NCBI GenBank assembly: GCA_016712625.1
Contig: JADJQQ010000029.1
Span: 124,001-188,000 of the forward strand
Source of the DNA: Candidatus Competibacteraceae bacterium
GTDB lineage: Bacteria > Pseudomonadota > Gammaproteobacteria > Competibacterales > Competibacteraceae
Length of the DNA stretch: 64,000 nt
Direction of reading: 5' to 3'
Below are positions 7,848-16,051 of this stretch, piece by piece. Position 1 is the stretch's first letter, and each line of letters opens with the position of its first letter. Made by a program: the position numbers and the translations under genes. Below the pieces are notes generated by a model that worked only from the letters and a program-made list of their open reading frames with translations, did not search any database and had not been told where the DNA came from.

Positions 7848-10244
7848 TTATTTCCACCAAAACCAGCGCGATTTTCCGACCGGTGATTCCAATCGCTGAC
7901 GAATTCGCCGCATCCAGGTTAGTAACCGCTTGCGCATCGCAGTAGAGTTGAAGCTCCCCTTTTCGAGTTGCTGGACTAATTGCTGGCCTTCCTTGACCAG
8001 AGCAGTTGCGCTATCACCTAAGACTTCCAGCTGACCGAGCGCTTCGCGCATGGCCGCCAGTAGCTGAGACTCATCCGATGCTGGAGTGTGTAAGCTGTTT
8101 TCCAACTGCATAAACCAAGCTGGCAGTGAGCCAGTTAGCGATTGTTCTTGAACCATCGATCGTTTCAAGCGGGACTGGGTTCGGCCTGCTCCGATTGAGT
8201 GCTGAGATTCTTCCTCCCTAACAGAGGCGCTTCTCCGCAAAAAGGCTGGCCTCTCTAAAAACCCGGCGCCATCTAATTGTTCGGGGGGAGCCATCAATTC
8301 AACAGCGCTCATCTGCATGGCTGCCAGCGGCGCGCAGGCCGCCACCGGCATCGCCCATTCGGCGGGTAATTCCACCGCCTGTGTGACAAGCCGCGGTTCA
8401 CCGCCCTGATTCACCACTTCCGAACGATCCACCGCCACGAAGGCGGTGAAGCGGCACAGCACGCCATAGCGCAACGAAAAAGCGCTAATATCATCCGCCG
8501 TCAGGCGCTTTTGCTGAGGAGCCGCGACGAATTGATGTTCCAGATCGAGCACGCGCGCCCGCGCCCATAAGGTGCGGACGGCGACATCCGGCGTTTCCAC
8601 TGGAGTCAATACTTGACGGAACGGTCGGCCGTCGGCGCGGCGAGCGGTCATCGTCACCTGAGACAGCGTAGCGCCGGGCAACCGCCCACCCAGTCGCACT
8701 GGCGCTCCAGGAAACAGATCAACCACATCCGGCGCTAGGTCGTCAAAAGCGGGTTCCAGATGCAAATCCGTCAGCAGGGGCGCGCCCAGCCGGCGATGTA
8801 CCGCGCGCAACACCGCATCCAGCCGCTCTTCAGACTCCACCAGTTCGCAGTAGCCGCCACCGTAACTCGCCAGCCGTTCTAGTAGCGACGCATTCACTGC
8901 CTGGTCGATGCCGACAGTGAAGATCCGACAGTGTGCGGCCCGTTGCTGGACTTGGCGCAGCAATTGATCTTCGTTTCCAACCTGACCATCGGTAACGAAG
9001 AGCACGATCCGTTCGCGGCTGGGGTCCGGCGGGTTGGAAAAATACTGTAAGGCCCGATGCAGGGCCGGTGCGATTTCAGTGCCGCCGCGCGCTTCGACTC
9101 GCGCTAAAAACTCCACCGCCCGAAAACGATTCCGATTCGTGGCCGCCGTCAATCGACCCGCTGAAGGCGCGGGCTCCTCAATCTGGTCATCAAACAAGAG
9201 CAACCCGAACCGATCTTGTTCGGTCAGCGAATCAAGCAAGCGCGCCGCCGCGCGGCGCGCCGCCGCCATCTTCCAACCCTCCATCGAACCGGAGCGGTCG
9301 AGAACGACCACCACATCACGCGGCCGGAGCGAAACGGGCAAATCGGGTGGTAGCACAGTCAGCAATGCGGTGGCTTCACCATCGGCCCCACGATAGACGC
9401 TAAGACCCGTCTGAATCTCGCCGCCACCGACCCGAAACCGCAGAATAAAATCCCGATCTAGCCGCTCCACGCCCGGCGTCAGTTCCACCACGCGGAGATC
9501 GTTGTCGCCGGTACCGAGGCGCAGCGCATGCAGGCTAGCCCGCAAATTGCCAAAGGCTAGCCCAGCGCAGTCTAGCTCGATGCGAAAACTGAGATAAACC
9601 GGATTCGGCTGTCCCGGTAATAGCACCGGTGGGCTAATTCGGCTGGCGTCCGGCACGGCGTCGGTATCCCAAGCGATGCCCTGCCCCACCGCCGGGCCGT
9701 CGAGCGCCAAGCCGGGGATGTAGCGTGGGGCGACCACCAGCGGAAAGCGGAACGTGGCTTCGCCATTAGCAAACGCAAGCGGGCCCGCCAGCTCCAGTTC
9801 AACGCCCACCGCTTCGCCAGGAAGAATATTCCCGGCTCGCACCGTGAACACTTCTGGCCGTTCTTCTTCGGCTATCGCCGCTCGGTGGCCTTCATGGATC
9901 GCTCGATCATATTCGGCCCGCGCCGCGCCACGTTCCTTTAACACCCCCTCGACGATCCGCTCTCCAATGCGCAGCCGAAAGCGGGTTACGCCAGCGCGTG
10001 CTGGCAGCGGAAAAATGTAGGTCGCTTCCAATGGTTCGTTACAGGCGTTGACGAACTCCTGCGTTATGACCAACCGATAAATCAAGCCGGTAATCCGACC
10101 GTCCACGCCCAGCCGGCGCAGCGGCAAACCGCCACGAAGAGTCTCCAGACAACCAAAACCGGCTTCATCGCTTTCATTGGCCATTGATGCGCCACTATTG
10201 GGCGACTCATCGAACACTGTCAGAGAATCCAGATTCATCATCAT
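7848..10244 (-). CDS. VIT and VWA domain protein (inter-alpha-trypsin-inhibitor heavy-chain-like)
   Basis: A 798-residue protein with no signal peptide. Residues about 40-165 form a VIT domain (GLIYRLVITQEFVNACNEPL, ATYIFPLPARAGVTRF, EYDRAIHEGHRAAI, EEERPEVFTVRAGNILPGE). Residues about 310-490 form a von Willebrand A domain with an intact metal site: DRSGS at Asp316, then the Thr and Asp expected later (RGGTEIAPAL; VLFVTDGQVGNE). The last third is helical and charged and unlike known domains to my eye. The start is chosen at 10244 because GGAGG lies six bases upstream; it overlaps the end of the MerR-like gene by 38 bases, so the two are translationally coupled. Role unknown: such proteins are usually thought to be adhesion or protein-complex scaffolds. 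Confidence 0.88.
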   Translation of the reverse strand: MMMNLDSLTVFDESPNSGASMANESDEAGFGCLETLRGGLPLRRLGVDGRITGLIYRLVITQEFVNACNEPLEATYIFPLPARAGVTRFRLRIGERIVEGVLKERGAARAEYDRAIHEGHRAAIAEEERPEVFTVRAGNILPGEAVGVELELAGPLAFANGEATFRFPLVVAPRYIPGLALDGPAVGQGIAWDTDAVPDASRISPPVLLPGQPNPVYLSFRIELDCAGLAFGNLRASLHALRLGTGDNDLRVVELTPGVERLDRDFILRFRVGGGEIQTGLSVYRGADGEATALLTVLPPDLPVSLRPRDVVVVLDRSGSMEGWKMAAARRAAARLLDSLTEQDRFGLLLFDDQIEEPAPSAGRLTAATNRNRFRAVEFLARVEARGGTEIAPALHRALQYFSNPPDPSRERIVLFVTDGQVGNEDQLLRQVQQRAAHCRIFTVGIDQAVNASLLERLASYGGGYCELVESEERLDAVLRAVHRRLGAPLLTDLHLEPAFDDLAPDVVDLFPGAPVRLGGRLPGATLSQVTMTARRADGRPFRQVLTPVETPDVAVRTLWARARVLDLEHQFVAAPQQKRLTADDISAFSLRYGVLCRFTAFVAVDRSEVVNQGGEPRLVTQAVELPAEWAMPVAACAPLAAMQMSAVELMAPPEQLDGAGFLERPAFLRRSASVREEESQHSIGAGRTQSRLKRSMVQEQSLTGSLPAWFMQLENSLHTPASDESQLLAAMREALGQLEVLGDSATALVKEGQQLVQQLEKGSFNSTAMRKRLLTWMRRIRQRLESPVGKSRWFWWK

Positions 10245-10935
10245 TGTCGCCTCCGTCGGCGTGATCATGAGAGGAGCGGTCCGCTTCACGCAGCACCGCG
10301 CTTAAGTTGTGCAGCGCGGTCTCCAGTCGACTGTCAATTGCAGGATACCGGTGACGATCAAGCAGTAATTGCGCGCCAGGAGCCACTGCCACCGCTATCA
10401 GTTCCCTGACCGACTCAGTCCGCGCAACCATCGTGGACGAGGAAGCAGGCGTGGGTAGCGGCGGCCCGACTGATGACGTGACCGGCGCGGGCGCTCGCTC
10501 CCAAAACCGTGATGGCGTTATTGCGGCGCACGGACTCTCTTGGCCAACCAAAAGTCGATCCGGCTGACTTTCCTCTTGTCCTATCGCTAGCCGCTCAACC
10601 CAGTCCGACGGCAGACCAATCAACGCCGTCAGCGCTCCATCGGGCTGGCCCAGCAGAGAAGCCTGCACGGTGTGCAAGCGCAATCCTCGTGCTTGCAGGG
10701 TCTTGATCGCCAGCAATTGCAACAGATGGCGATCGCGGTAATAGGCTGTTCGCCCCCGCAGCTCCGCCGGCCGATCCAACAAGCCTAGCGTGGTGTAGTA
10801 GCGCACCAATCGTGCGTCTGGCTGCCAACGCACCCGCCGCGACTCTCCCGTACCCGTCGGTAACAGCGCCAATAACCGTCGGCTACGCTGCACCAGCTCC
10901 TCCAACCGCCATACTGATCTCGTGGAAGGGTTCAT
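10207..10935 (-). CDS. MerR-like regulator, first gene of the VIT/VWA operon
   Basis: A 242-residue protein with a MerR-type helix-turn-helix placed about 45 residues from the N-terminus rather than at it: ARLVRYYTTLGLLDRP, then GRTAYYRDRHLLQLLAIKTL, with the YYRDRHLLQL recognition pattern of the family. The middle is Pro/Ser/Thr rich. The C-terminal part (VRELIAVAVAPGAQLLLDRH) is a short conserved-looking domain followed by an acidic, His/Asp-rich tail. No metal-binding Cys pattern is visible. Its 3' end overlaps the VIT/VWA gene. It probably binds the palindrome just upstream of its own start (10949-10973) and so regulates both genes, but this is inference. Confidence 0.85.
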   Translation of the reverse strand: MNPSTRSVWRLEELVQRSRRLLALLPTGTGESRRVRWQPDARLVRYYTTLGLLDRPAELRGRTAYYRDRHLLQLLAIKTLQARGLRLHTVQASLLGQPDGALTALIGLPSDWVERLAIGQEESQPDRLLVGQESPCAAITPSRFWERAPAPVTSSVGPPLPTPASSSTMVARTESVRELIAVAVAPGAQLLLDRHRYPAIDSRLETALHNLSAVLREADRSSHDHADGGDNDDESGFSDSVR

Positions 10936-10948
10936 TTGTTATCACCTA

Positions 10949-10973
10949 ACACTGACATATTACAGTGTAATAT
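10949..10973. promoter_or_regulatory. Palindromic operator upstream of the MerR-like gene
   Basis: ATATTACA-G-TGTAATAT at 10957-10973 is a perfect inverted repeat of 8-base arms around one base. An overlapping second inverted repeat, ACACTG-N8-CAGTGT, spans 10949-10968. It lies 14 to 38 bases before the start codon of the MerR-like gene, in a strongly AT-rich patch that would also hold the promoter. An autoregulatory site is the simplest reading. Confidence 0.6.
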
Positions 10974-11263
10974 AAAAACCAGTCAAATGCCAGCGGCGGG
11001 TTTGATTGTGTCGAAAGGGTGGAATTGATTTGGAAAGAAAGGCCAACACGAAATAATGCAAATGAAATAAATAGATTTTATCGTTTAAAATTCGCTTCCA
11101 TGGCCTTGATCAAGCATTCAAATCGACCCAGATTGAGCGGAAAAGAAGCTTTCGCAGCACCCGGCTTGTCGCTTCCATCCTGTAGGCAATTATGTGCTGG
11201 CGTGGCGGAGCTTTCCTTTTGCAGCAGCCTCCTGACCGCCATCCAATGGCCAAGCCAAGTCGC

Positions 11264-11653
11264 CTACTCCGCAACCGACAGCGAGGTCGGCTGTCCGGTC
11301 CGTCGATACACCGTTCCGGTGAAGATCGCGAGCAATCGCGCGCCGCTGCGCACCTCCACTCGATAAACCGCCGTACCGCGCCCCAAATGGACTTCCGTCG
11401 CCAACGCGTCTACTTCCGCATCGGCTTGACTGGCTTGCAGATACTCCATATGCGCGGCCAGCGCGACCGCTAGAGTTCCGTGTGAATTGGAGGCCAAGGC
11501 AAAAGCGGCATCCGCCACCGAATACAGAAAGCCGCCATGCGCCGAACCCCAGCTATTGAGAAATTCCGGCCGGATGGCTCCCCACACGCGTGCTTGCCCA
11601 GGCTTCAGAACTTCGCCCTGTAACCCAAGTGTGATCATAAAGGGATCTAACAT
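11264..11653 (-). CDS. PaaI-type hotdog-fold thioesterase
   Basis: A 129-residue single hotdog domain, the usual PaaI/YbgC-class size. The family signature is visible as NSWGSAHGGFLYSVADAAFA (the HGG-x-L/I-x-x-x-x-D motif, with Asp as the likely catalytic residue), followed by SNSHGTLAVALAAHMEYLQ and a closing strand with LAIFTGTVYRRTG. Such enzymes hydrolyse acyl-CoA thioesters, classically hydroxyphenylacetyl-CoA; no phenylacetate genes are nearby, so the substrate is open. It stands alone between the MerR/VWA pair and the LacI gene, all on the minus strand but with gaps of 75 bases or more. The 10974-11263 gap upstream of the MerR gene shows nothing convincing. Confidence 0.85.
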   Translation of the reverse strand: MLDPFMITLGLQGEVLKPGQARVWGAIRPEFLNSWGSAHGGFLYSVADAAFALASNSHGTLAVALAAHMEYLQASQADAEVDALATEVHLGRGTAVYRVEVRSGARLLAIFTGTVYRRTGQPTSLSVAE

Positions 11654-11728
11654 GGAATGATTTCTACCTGATGCTTGGCTTAAGCCTTGGTAGCCACTAA
11701 AAAATTGAACGAAGCATAAGGCCGAAAT

Positions 11729-12742
11729 TCAGGCGGCCGTGACCAAACCGGTCGGATTATTTCGGTTTACGCTCGATCCTCGTTCGATCAGTTGGCCGCG
11801 CAGTACCACCCGCCGCACGGCTTGTTCCGGTTTGGCGATTCGTTGCAGCAGTAACTCGATAGCGGCGCGGCCAATATCGTAAATCGGTTGAGCGATAACG
11901 GTGATGCCCGGTTCTACAAGCCGCGTCCAAGGTAGATCGTCGAAACCGACGACCGTGACTGGATCGGGAAAATGAATTTGCGCCTCTCGCAACGCTTCGG
12001 TAATGCCTAATAGAATCAGGCCGCTGCTGGCCACCAGCGCATCCGGCAGCGGCCGCCGCCGCAAGCGCTCGCGGGCCGCGGCGCGAGCGCGCTCTACAAT
12101 TGCGGGCAGCGGCTCGGCATGAGATTCCAAACCATGGGCGGCCATGGCCGCCGCATACCCTTCGCGGCGCTGGCGGCCGGTGGCGCTGGTTGTGCCATAA
12201 AAAAAGACATTCCGTCGATAACCGTTTTCAATCAAATGCGTAGTCAGCCGATACGCCGAGTCCACATTGTCCAGAACCACGGCATCGGCAATGGTATTCT
12301 GATCGCAACGGTCCACCAGCACGATTGGAAAAGGATAATCACTGGTATGGAAGCCGGCCAGCGTCACTAGCGTGGGCGACAAAATGACGCCCCTAACGTT
12401 CTCATCACGCATCAGGTCCAGATACAAGGCTTCTTTTTCCGCATCTTCGTCGGCATTACACAAAATCACTCGCATGTGATGCTGATAAGCGACATCTTCA
12501 ACCGCCCGACTCACCTCGGTAAAAAAAGGATTGCGGATATCGGAAACGATCAGGCCAATGGTGTTCGTTTGCCGCGAACGTAAGCGCCGCGCCGCCAGAT
12601 CGGGCCGGTAGCCCAGCTCTTGAATCGCGGTGAGCACCCGTTGGCGAATCGTCTCACTCACCTTGGGATGACCGGCCAATACGCGGGAGACCGAAGCTAC
12701 CGAGACCTCCGCCTGTTTCGCTACGTCCTTGATGTGCGCCAT
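11729..12742 (-). CDS. LacI-family transcriptional repressor
   Basis: A 337-residue LacI/GalR repressor. The N-terminal helix-turn-helix is canonical (IKDVAKQAEVSVASVSRVL, then hinge region GYRPDLAARRLRSRQTNTIG). A periplasmic-binding-protein-like sugar domain follows (LIVSDIRNPFFTEVSRAVE, VILSPTLVTLAG, FPIVLVDRCDQN, VVGFDDLPWTRLVEPGITVI). Start at 12742: it gives the canonical MAHIKDVA; an upstream ATG at 12763 adds seven residues. Two TAAACGATTA operators lie upstream and an identical one lies at fruB (47405), so the likely targets are itself, the porin and the fru operon. The effector is not evident; a sugar phosphate would fit a fru regulator. Confidence 0.93.
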   Translation of the reverse strand: MAHIKDVAKQAEVSVASVSRVLAGHPKVSETIRQRVLTAIQELGYRPDLAARRLRSRQTNTIGLIVSDIRNPFFTEVSRAVEDVAYQHHMRVILCNADEDAEKEALYLDLMRDENVRGVILSPTLVTLAGFHTSDYPFPIVLVDRCDQNTIADAVVLDNVDSAYRLTTHLIENGYRRNVFFYGTTSATGRQRREGYAAAMAAHGLESHAEPLPAIVERARAAARERLRRRPLPDALVASSGLILLGITEALREAQIHFPDPVTVVGFDDLPWTRLVEPGITVIAQPIYDIGRAAIELLLQRIAKPEQAVRRVVLRGQLIERGSSVNRNNPTGLVTAA

Positions 12743-13290
12743 GGGTATCTCTCTTAGTGACAATCAGTAAACGATTACAGATAACTTTTCAAAACAGCTA
12801 CTGACTGCTATATCAATAGTTATCCATAACGAGTTTACAAAAATATAAAAATGTTCTTTAGCGTGAAAAATTTTTCATATTAGTATCTTACAAAAATTTC
12901 ATGAATTATCAAAACTGTTATTGACAATAGGTGTGTAAACGATTACAAATATCACTTGATATACTTTAATTTATACTTTGTTTTTTATTAAAAAAACGAT
13001 TACTTTCAATCTAAACCAAATCGGGGAATGCCGGCCATCAAATGATCATTTTTACAACAGTTTCCCTATAAAACCCTGCTCCATTCGCTCAAATTAATAA
13101 AATCTATACACTTTATTTATCTTTTGAACAATAATAGAACTCGCAAAGTTATAGTTAAGCGGTTGATTTTGCTTAAATCTGTGAAATGCGATGCAGCATA
13201 TCCATTAAATTTTTGCGAATCAGCAACTTAAATTTGTAGCTGGGCAACTTTTAAACAAACCAAGCGTTCAACCCGCGGGGACTTAAAATC
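12743..13290. promoter_or_regulatory. AT-rich divergent control region between lacI-type gene and porin
   Basis: A 548-base stretch, far more AT-rich than its neighbours, with no credible gene. It carries GTAAACGATTAC at 12767-12778 (25 bases before the repressor start), the full operator TGTAAACGATTACA at 12934-12947 and a half-like copy AAAACGATTACTTT near 12993. A plus-strand promoter can be read as TTGACA at 12921-12926 with a weak -10 box (TACAAA) 17 bases on. The full operator lies between these two boxes, where a bound repressor would block polymerase. The remaining 340 bases to the porin would then be a long untranslated leader, rich in A/T runs. Confidence 0.65.
12934..12947. promoter_or_regulatory. 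LacI-type operator TGTAAACGATTACA (porin side)
   Basis: A 14-base near-palindrome with TGTAA/TTACA arms around the central CG step typical of LacI-family sites. It is identical base for base to 47405-47418 upstream of fruB. It lies within the predicted porin promoter. Confidence 0.65.
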
Positions 13291-14370
13291 ATGAAAAAAA
13301 CGGCTCTCACACTGGCGGTCGCGGCTGCCATGGCCACCATTCCATTGGCTGCTCAAGCTGATACGATTTTGTACGGCGAAGCCAAAGTCTCGGTGGATTA
13401 TGTTGATGACTCAGGCGACCTGACTGACAGTGATCGAGATGGTTACTGGGATGTGGTCAACAACGGCTCCAAGCTGGGTATCAAAGGCTTTGAGGATCTA
13501 GGGAGTGGTCTGCAAGCCTTCTACCAGTACGAGTTCAGTGTCGATATGACGGAGGGGGGTAACTTTTCCGGTCTCAACCAGAAATTCGTCGGCCTTGCCG
13601 GTGGTTTCGGCACTGTCACCGTCGGCACCCAGGACACGCCTTACTGGAAGATCCTCAACGTCATCGATATCTTCCACAGCAGTAGAATGTTTGACGGCGC
13701 CGTCTACCTTGGCGCCGGACTTAGCGCGGAAACCAACACCAACGGCGCCTTGGGCACCCTAGCCAATAGCATCGATTATCGGACGCCGAATTTCGGCGGT
13801 TTCAGCGCCGAAGCCTTGTTGGTGCTGGATGGCCGAATCAATGACCGCGATGGGTTCTCAGACAGCGTTGACATCTGGAACATCAATCTCAAATACAGCC
13901 AGGGTCCGATTTTCGCTGGCCTCACCTACATCAAGCTGGATGGCGACGACGATGTCAACCTTGGCCAAGGCTTGAGGACCAATTTTGATCTGGATAACTG
14001 GGGCCTTGGGCTTGGCTATAAAACCGACCAGTTCTTGATCGGGGCCATTTATGAGCAAGGCACCTTCAACGTCGTCAACTCCGAGCGCCACACCTATCTT
14101 AATGGCGTGAAATTAGCGACGGGCGACGATGCGCAAAGCTGGATGTTGGCTGGCCAATACGCCTTTGGCAACAATGTGGTCCGCGCGGCCTACGGCCAGA
14201 CCGACACCGGCATTGACGGCGAAGACAGCATTGATAACTGGCGGGTGGGCTACCAGTACAACTTCAGCAAGCGAACCTTGTTGTGGGCCGAATATTTCGG
14301 CCGCGAAGCGGATACGCTTTTCTTCGGCGATCAAAACGCCATCTCTCTTGGTATGAAGCATCTGTTCTAA
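13291..14370 (+). CDS. Outer-membrane general porin
   Basis: Trimeric beta-barrel porin, 359 residues. A signal peptide (MKKTALTLAVAAAMATIPLA, cleaved after QAD or AQA) precedes TILYGEAKVSVDYVDDSG, the usual first strand of Gram-negative porins. Alternating aromatic and polar strands continue to the end, and the last residues KHLF give the terminal Phe needed for BAM insertion. The acidic loops (for example DSGDLTDSDRDGYWD) suggest a cation- or neutral-solute-preferring pore, but that is a guess. Divergent from the LacI gene, with a LacI operator in its promoter, and directly upstream of sugar importers, so it is probably a sugar-induced porin. A hairpin follows the stop codon. Confidence 0.92.
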   Translation: MKKTALTLAVAAAMATIPLAAQADTILYGEAKVSVDYVDDSGDLTDSDRDGYWDVVNNGSKLGIKGFEDLGSGLQAFYQYEFSVDMTEGGNFSGLNQKFVGLAGGFGTVTVGTQDTPYWKILNVIDIFHSSRMFDGAVYLGAGLSAETNTNGALGTLANSIDYRTPNFGGFSAEALLVLDGRINDRDGFSDSVDIWNINLKYSQGPIFAGLTYIKLDGDDDVNLGQGLRTNFDLDNWGLGLGYKTDQFLIGAIYEQGTFNVVNSERHTYLNGVKLATGDDAQSWMLAGQYAFGNNVVRAAYGQTDTGIDGEDSIDNWRVGYQYNFSKRTLLWAEYFGREADTLFFGDQNAISLGMKHLF

Positions 14371-14398
14371 ACCGGCTGAACCGATTCGGGATCACCGG

Positions 14399-14426
14399 CA
14401 ACCGACGTCGGCCGCGGCGTCGGTTG
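14399..14426 (+). terminator. Hairpin after the porin gene
   Basis: CAACCGACG and CGTCGGTTG form a 9-base perfect stem around a 10-base GC-rich loop, 28 bases after the porin stop. There is no long T run after it (GATTCTC), so it is a weak or factor-assisted terminator, or an mRNA-stabilising end. Confidence 0.5.
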
Positions 14427-14586
14427 ATTCTCAGGCTCATGGGATAGAGCGCCAGGTTATTGATGAAAATGCTCGCGGGTCTCTGTGCTATCACAGTGGT
14501 TTGGCGTCGCCAACCAACCTGCTCAAGTCAGGACTATCCGCAACCGTCCTTTCTTAAAATCGATTCTCGTCGAGGAGCGAATTTCA

Positions 14587-16050
14587 ATGAAAGCGGCACC
14601 CTTATTGGCCCTGCGAGCCAGCCTGTTGAGTCTGGCGCTGGCGGCAACCACCGCAACGGCCGAATGTAATCCCGATTATACCGGCGTCACCATCGATATC
14701 GGTACCCGCACCGCACCGTTTATCGCCAACGCCATCAAACTCGCCGCTGCAAGTTGGGAAAAGAAAACCTGTGGCAAAATCAACGTTCTGGAGTATCCCA
14801 ACGACCAGCTTTATCAGATTTATCTGAAAGCGTTGGGGCCTGGCCAAAACCAGTTCGACATCATCACCTTCGGGCCCTTCTGGACACCGGATTTCGCGCC
14901 TTATCTGGTGGAGATGCCCGCCGCCATGCGGGAAACAGCGGCCTGGCAAGACTTGCTGCCGGTCTATCGCGATCATCTGATGCTGTGGAATGGCCGCTAT
15001 GTAACCCAAACCATCGACGGCGACCAGCACATCCTGTATTACCGCCGCGACTTGTTCACCAACCCTGTGGAACAACAGGCGTTCAAGGCCAAATACGGCT
15101 ATGAGCTGAATCCGCCAGCGACGTGGGAACAGTACTATCAAATTGCCGAGTTTTTCAACCGACCCAGCAACAACCTGTGGGGCACCGCCGAAGCCTATCG
15201 GCGCGGCGGCGAACAGTTCTGGTATTTCTTCACTCACGCCGCCGCTTATACCCACCATCCCAAGCTGCCGGGTTCGATGTTCTTCGATCCCGACACCATG
15301 GATGCCCAGATCAACAATCCCGGTTGGGCGAAAGCGCTGAGCGATTACATCAACGGCCTCAACGCCGCCCCGCCCGGCGCGCTGGGTTTCACGTCGGGCG
15401 ATATCCACAACATTTTCGCCGGTGGTTCGGTGGCGATGAATTTCGACTGGGGCGATACCGGCGTCAACGCGGCTGACGCCAACCGCAGCTTGATTCCCGG
15501 CGTGGTGGGCACCGCGCCGCTACCCGGCTCGAAACAGATTTGGAATTACAAAACCAAACAATGGGATAGCTTCCCAGAGGTGTCGCGCGCTCCATTTCTG
15601 GCCTTCGGCGGCTGGCAAGCGGCGGTTCCGGTCAACAGCGATGAACCGGCCGCCGCCTGGCATTTCATCGAGTGGCTGTCCAGCCCAGCGGTCAGCGGCG
15701 AGGCGGTGGTCACGCCGCAAGCGGGCATCAATCCCTACCGCGAGAGCCATTTCCAGGTCGAGCGGTGGCTGAAGCTGTTCACCCCGGACGAAGCCAAACT
15801 GTATCTGGACGCGCAACGCGAGGGCCTCAATTCGCCGAATGTCGCGCTCGATCTGCGCATCCCGCACTATTTCGAATACACCGAAGCCCTGGAAGCGCAA
15901 TTGAGTCTGGCCTTAACGCTGGAAATCTCCCCGCAGGAAGCCCTGAACAATGTGGCCAACACCTGGAACGCCCTGACCGACCGTGTGGGCCGCAAACAGC
16001 AGCGCGCGGCCTATCGGGCGTCCATGGGCCTTAGCAGTGAGGTGAAATGA
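14587..16050 (+). CDS. Family-1 sugar-binding protein preceding an RbsA/RbsC transporter
   Basis: Periplasmic solute-binding protein, 487 residues, signal peptide MKAAPLLALRASLLSLALAA with cleavage near TATA-EC. Its body is of the SBP_bac_1 (maltose-binding-like) class: FDIITFGPFWTPDFAPYL, DGDQHILYYRRDLFTNP, NLWGTAEAYRRGGEQFWY, IFAGGSVAMNFDWGDT, LAFGGWQAAVPVNSDEP. Start at 14587 has GAGGAG ten bases upstream; the longer frame from 14485 lacks a signal peptide. Family-1 binding proteins normally serve MalF/MalG-type permeases, yet the next genes, one base away, are an RbsA-type ATPase and an RbsC-type permease. Either it serves a distant permease or the pairing is unusual. Confidence 0.88.
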   Translation: MKAAPLLALRASLLSLALAATTATAECNPDYTGVTIDIGTRTAPFIANAIKLAAASWEKKTCGKINVLEYPNDQLYQIYLKALGPGQNQFDIITFGPFWTPDFAPYLVEMPAAMRETAAWQDLLPVYRDHLMLWNGRYVTQTIDGDQHILYYRRDLFTNPVEQQAFKAKYGYELNPPATWEQYYQIAEFFNRPSNNLWGTAEAYRRGGEQFWYFFTHAAAYTHHPKLPGSMFFDPDTMDAQINNPGWAKALSDYINGLNAAPPGALGFTSGDIHNIFAGGSVAMNFDWGDTGVNAADANRSLIPGVVGTAPLPGSKQIWNYKTKQWDSFPEVSRAPFLAFGGWQAAVPVNSDEPAAAWHFIEWLSSPAVSGEAVVTPQAGINPYRESHFQVERWLKLFTPDEAKLYLDAQREGLNSPNVALDLRIPHYFEYTEALEAQLSLALTLEISPQEALNNVANTWNALTDRVGRKQQRAAYRASMGLSSEVK

Positions 16051-16051
16051 G

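Noticed and set aside
7687..7899. Plus-strand open frame ending within the VIT/VWA gene 3' end
   Set aside because: It has no start codon with a ribosome site and overlaps a well-supported gene; the protein-like segment FENLAEVFQEYGAKRPEPEP was tempting but not enough.
11019..11366. 115-codon plus-strand frame upstream of and overlapping the thioesterase gene
   Set aside because: No ribosome site or recognisable motif; its second half is antisense to the thioesterase.
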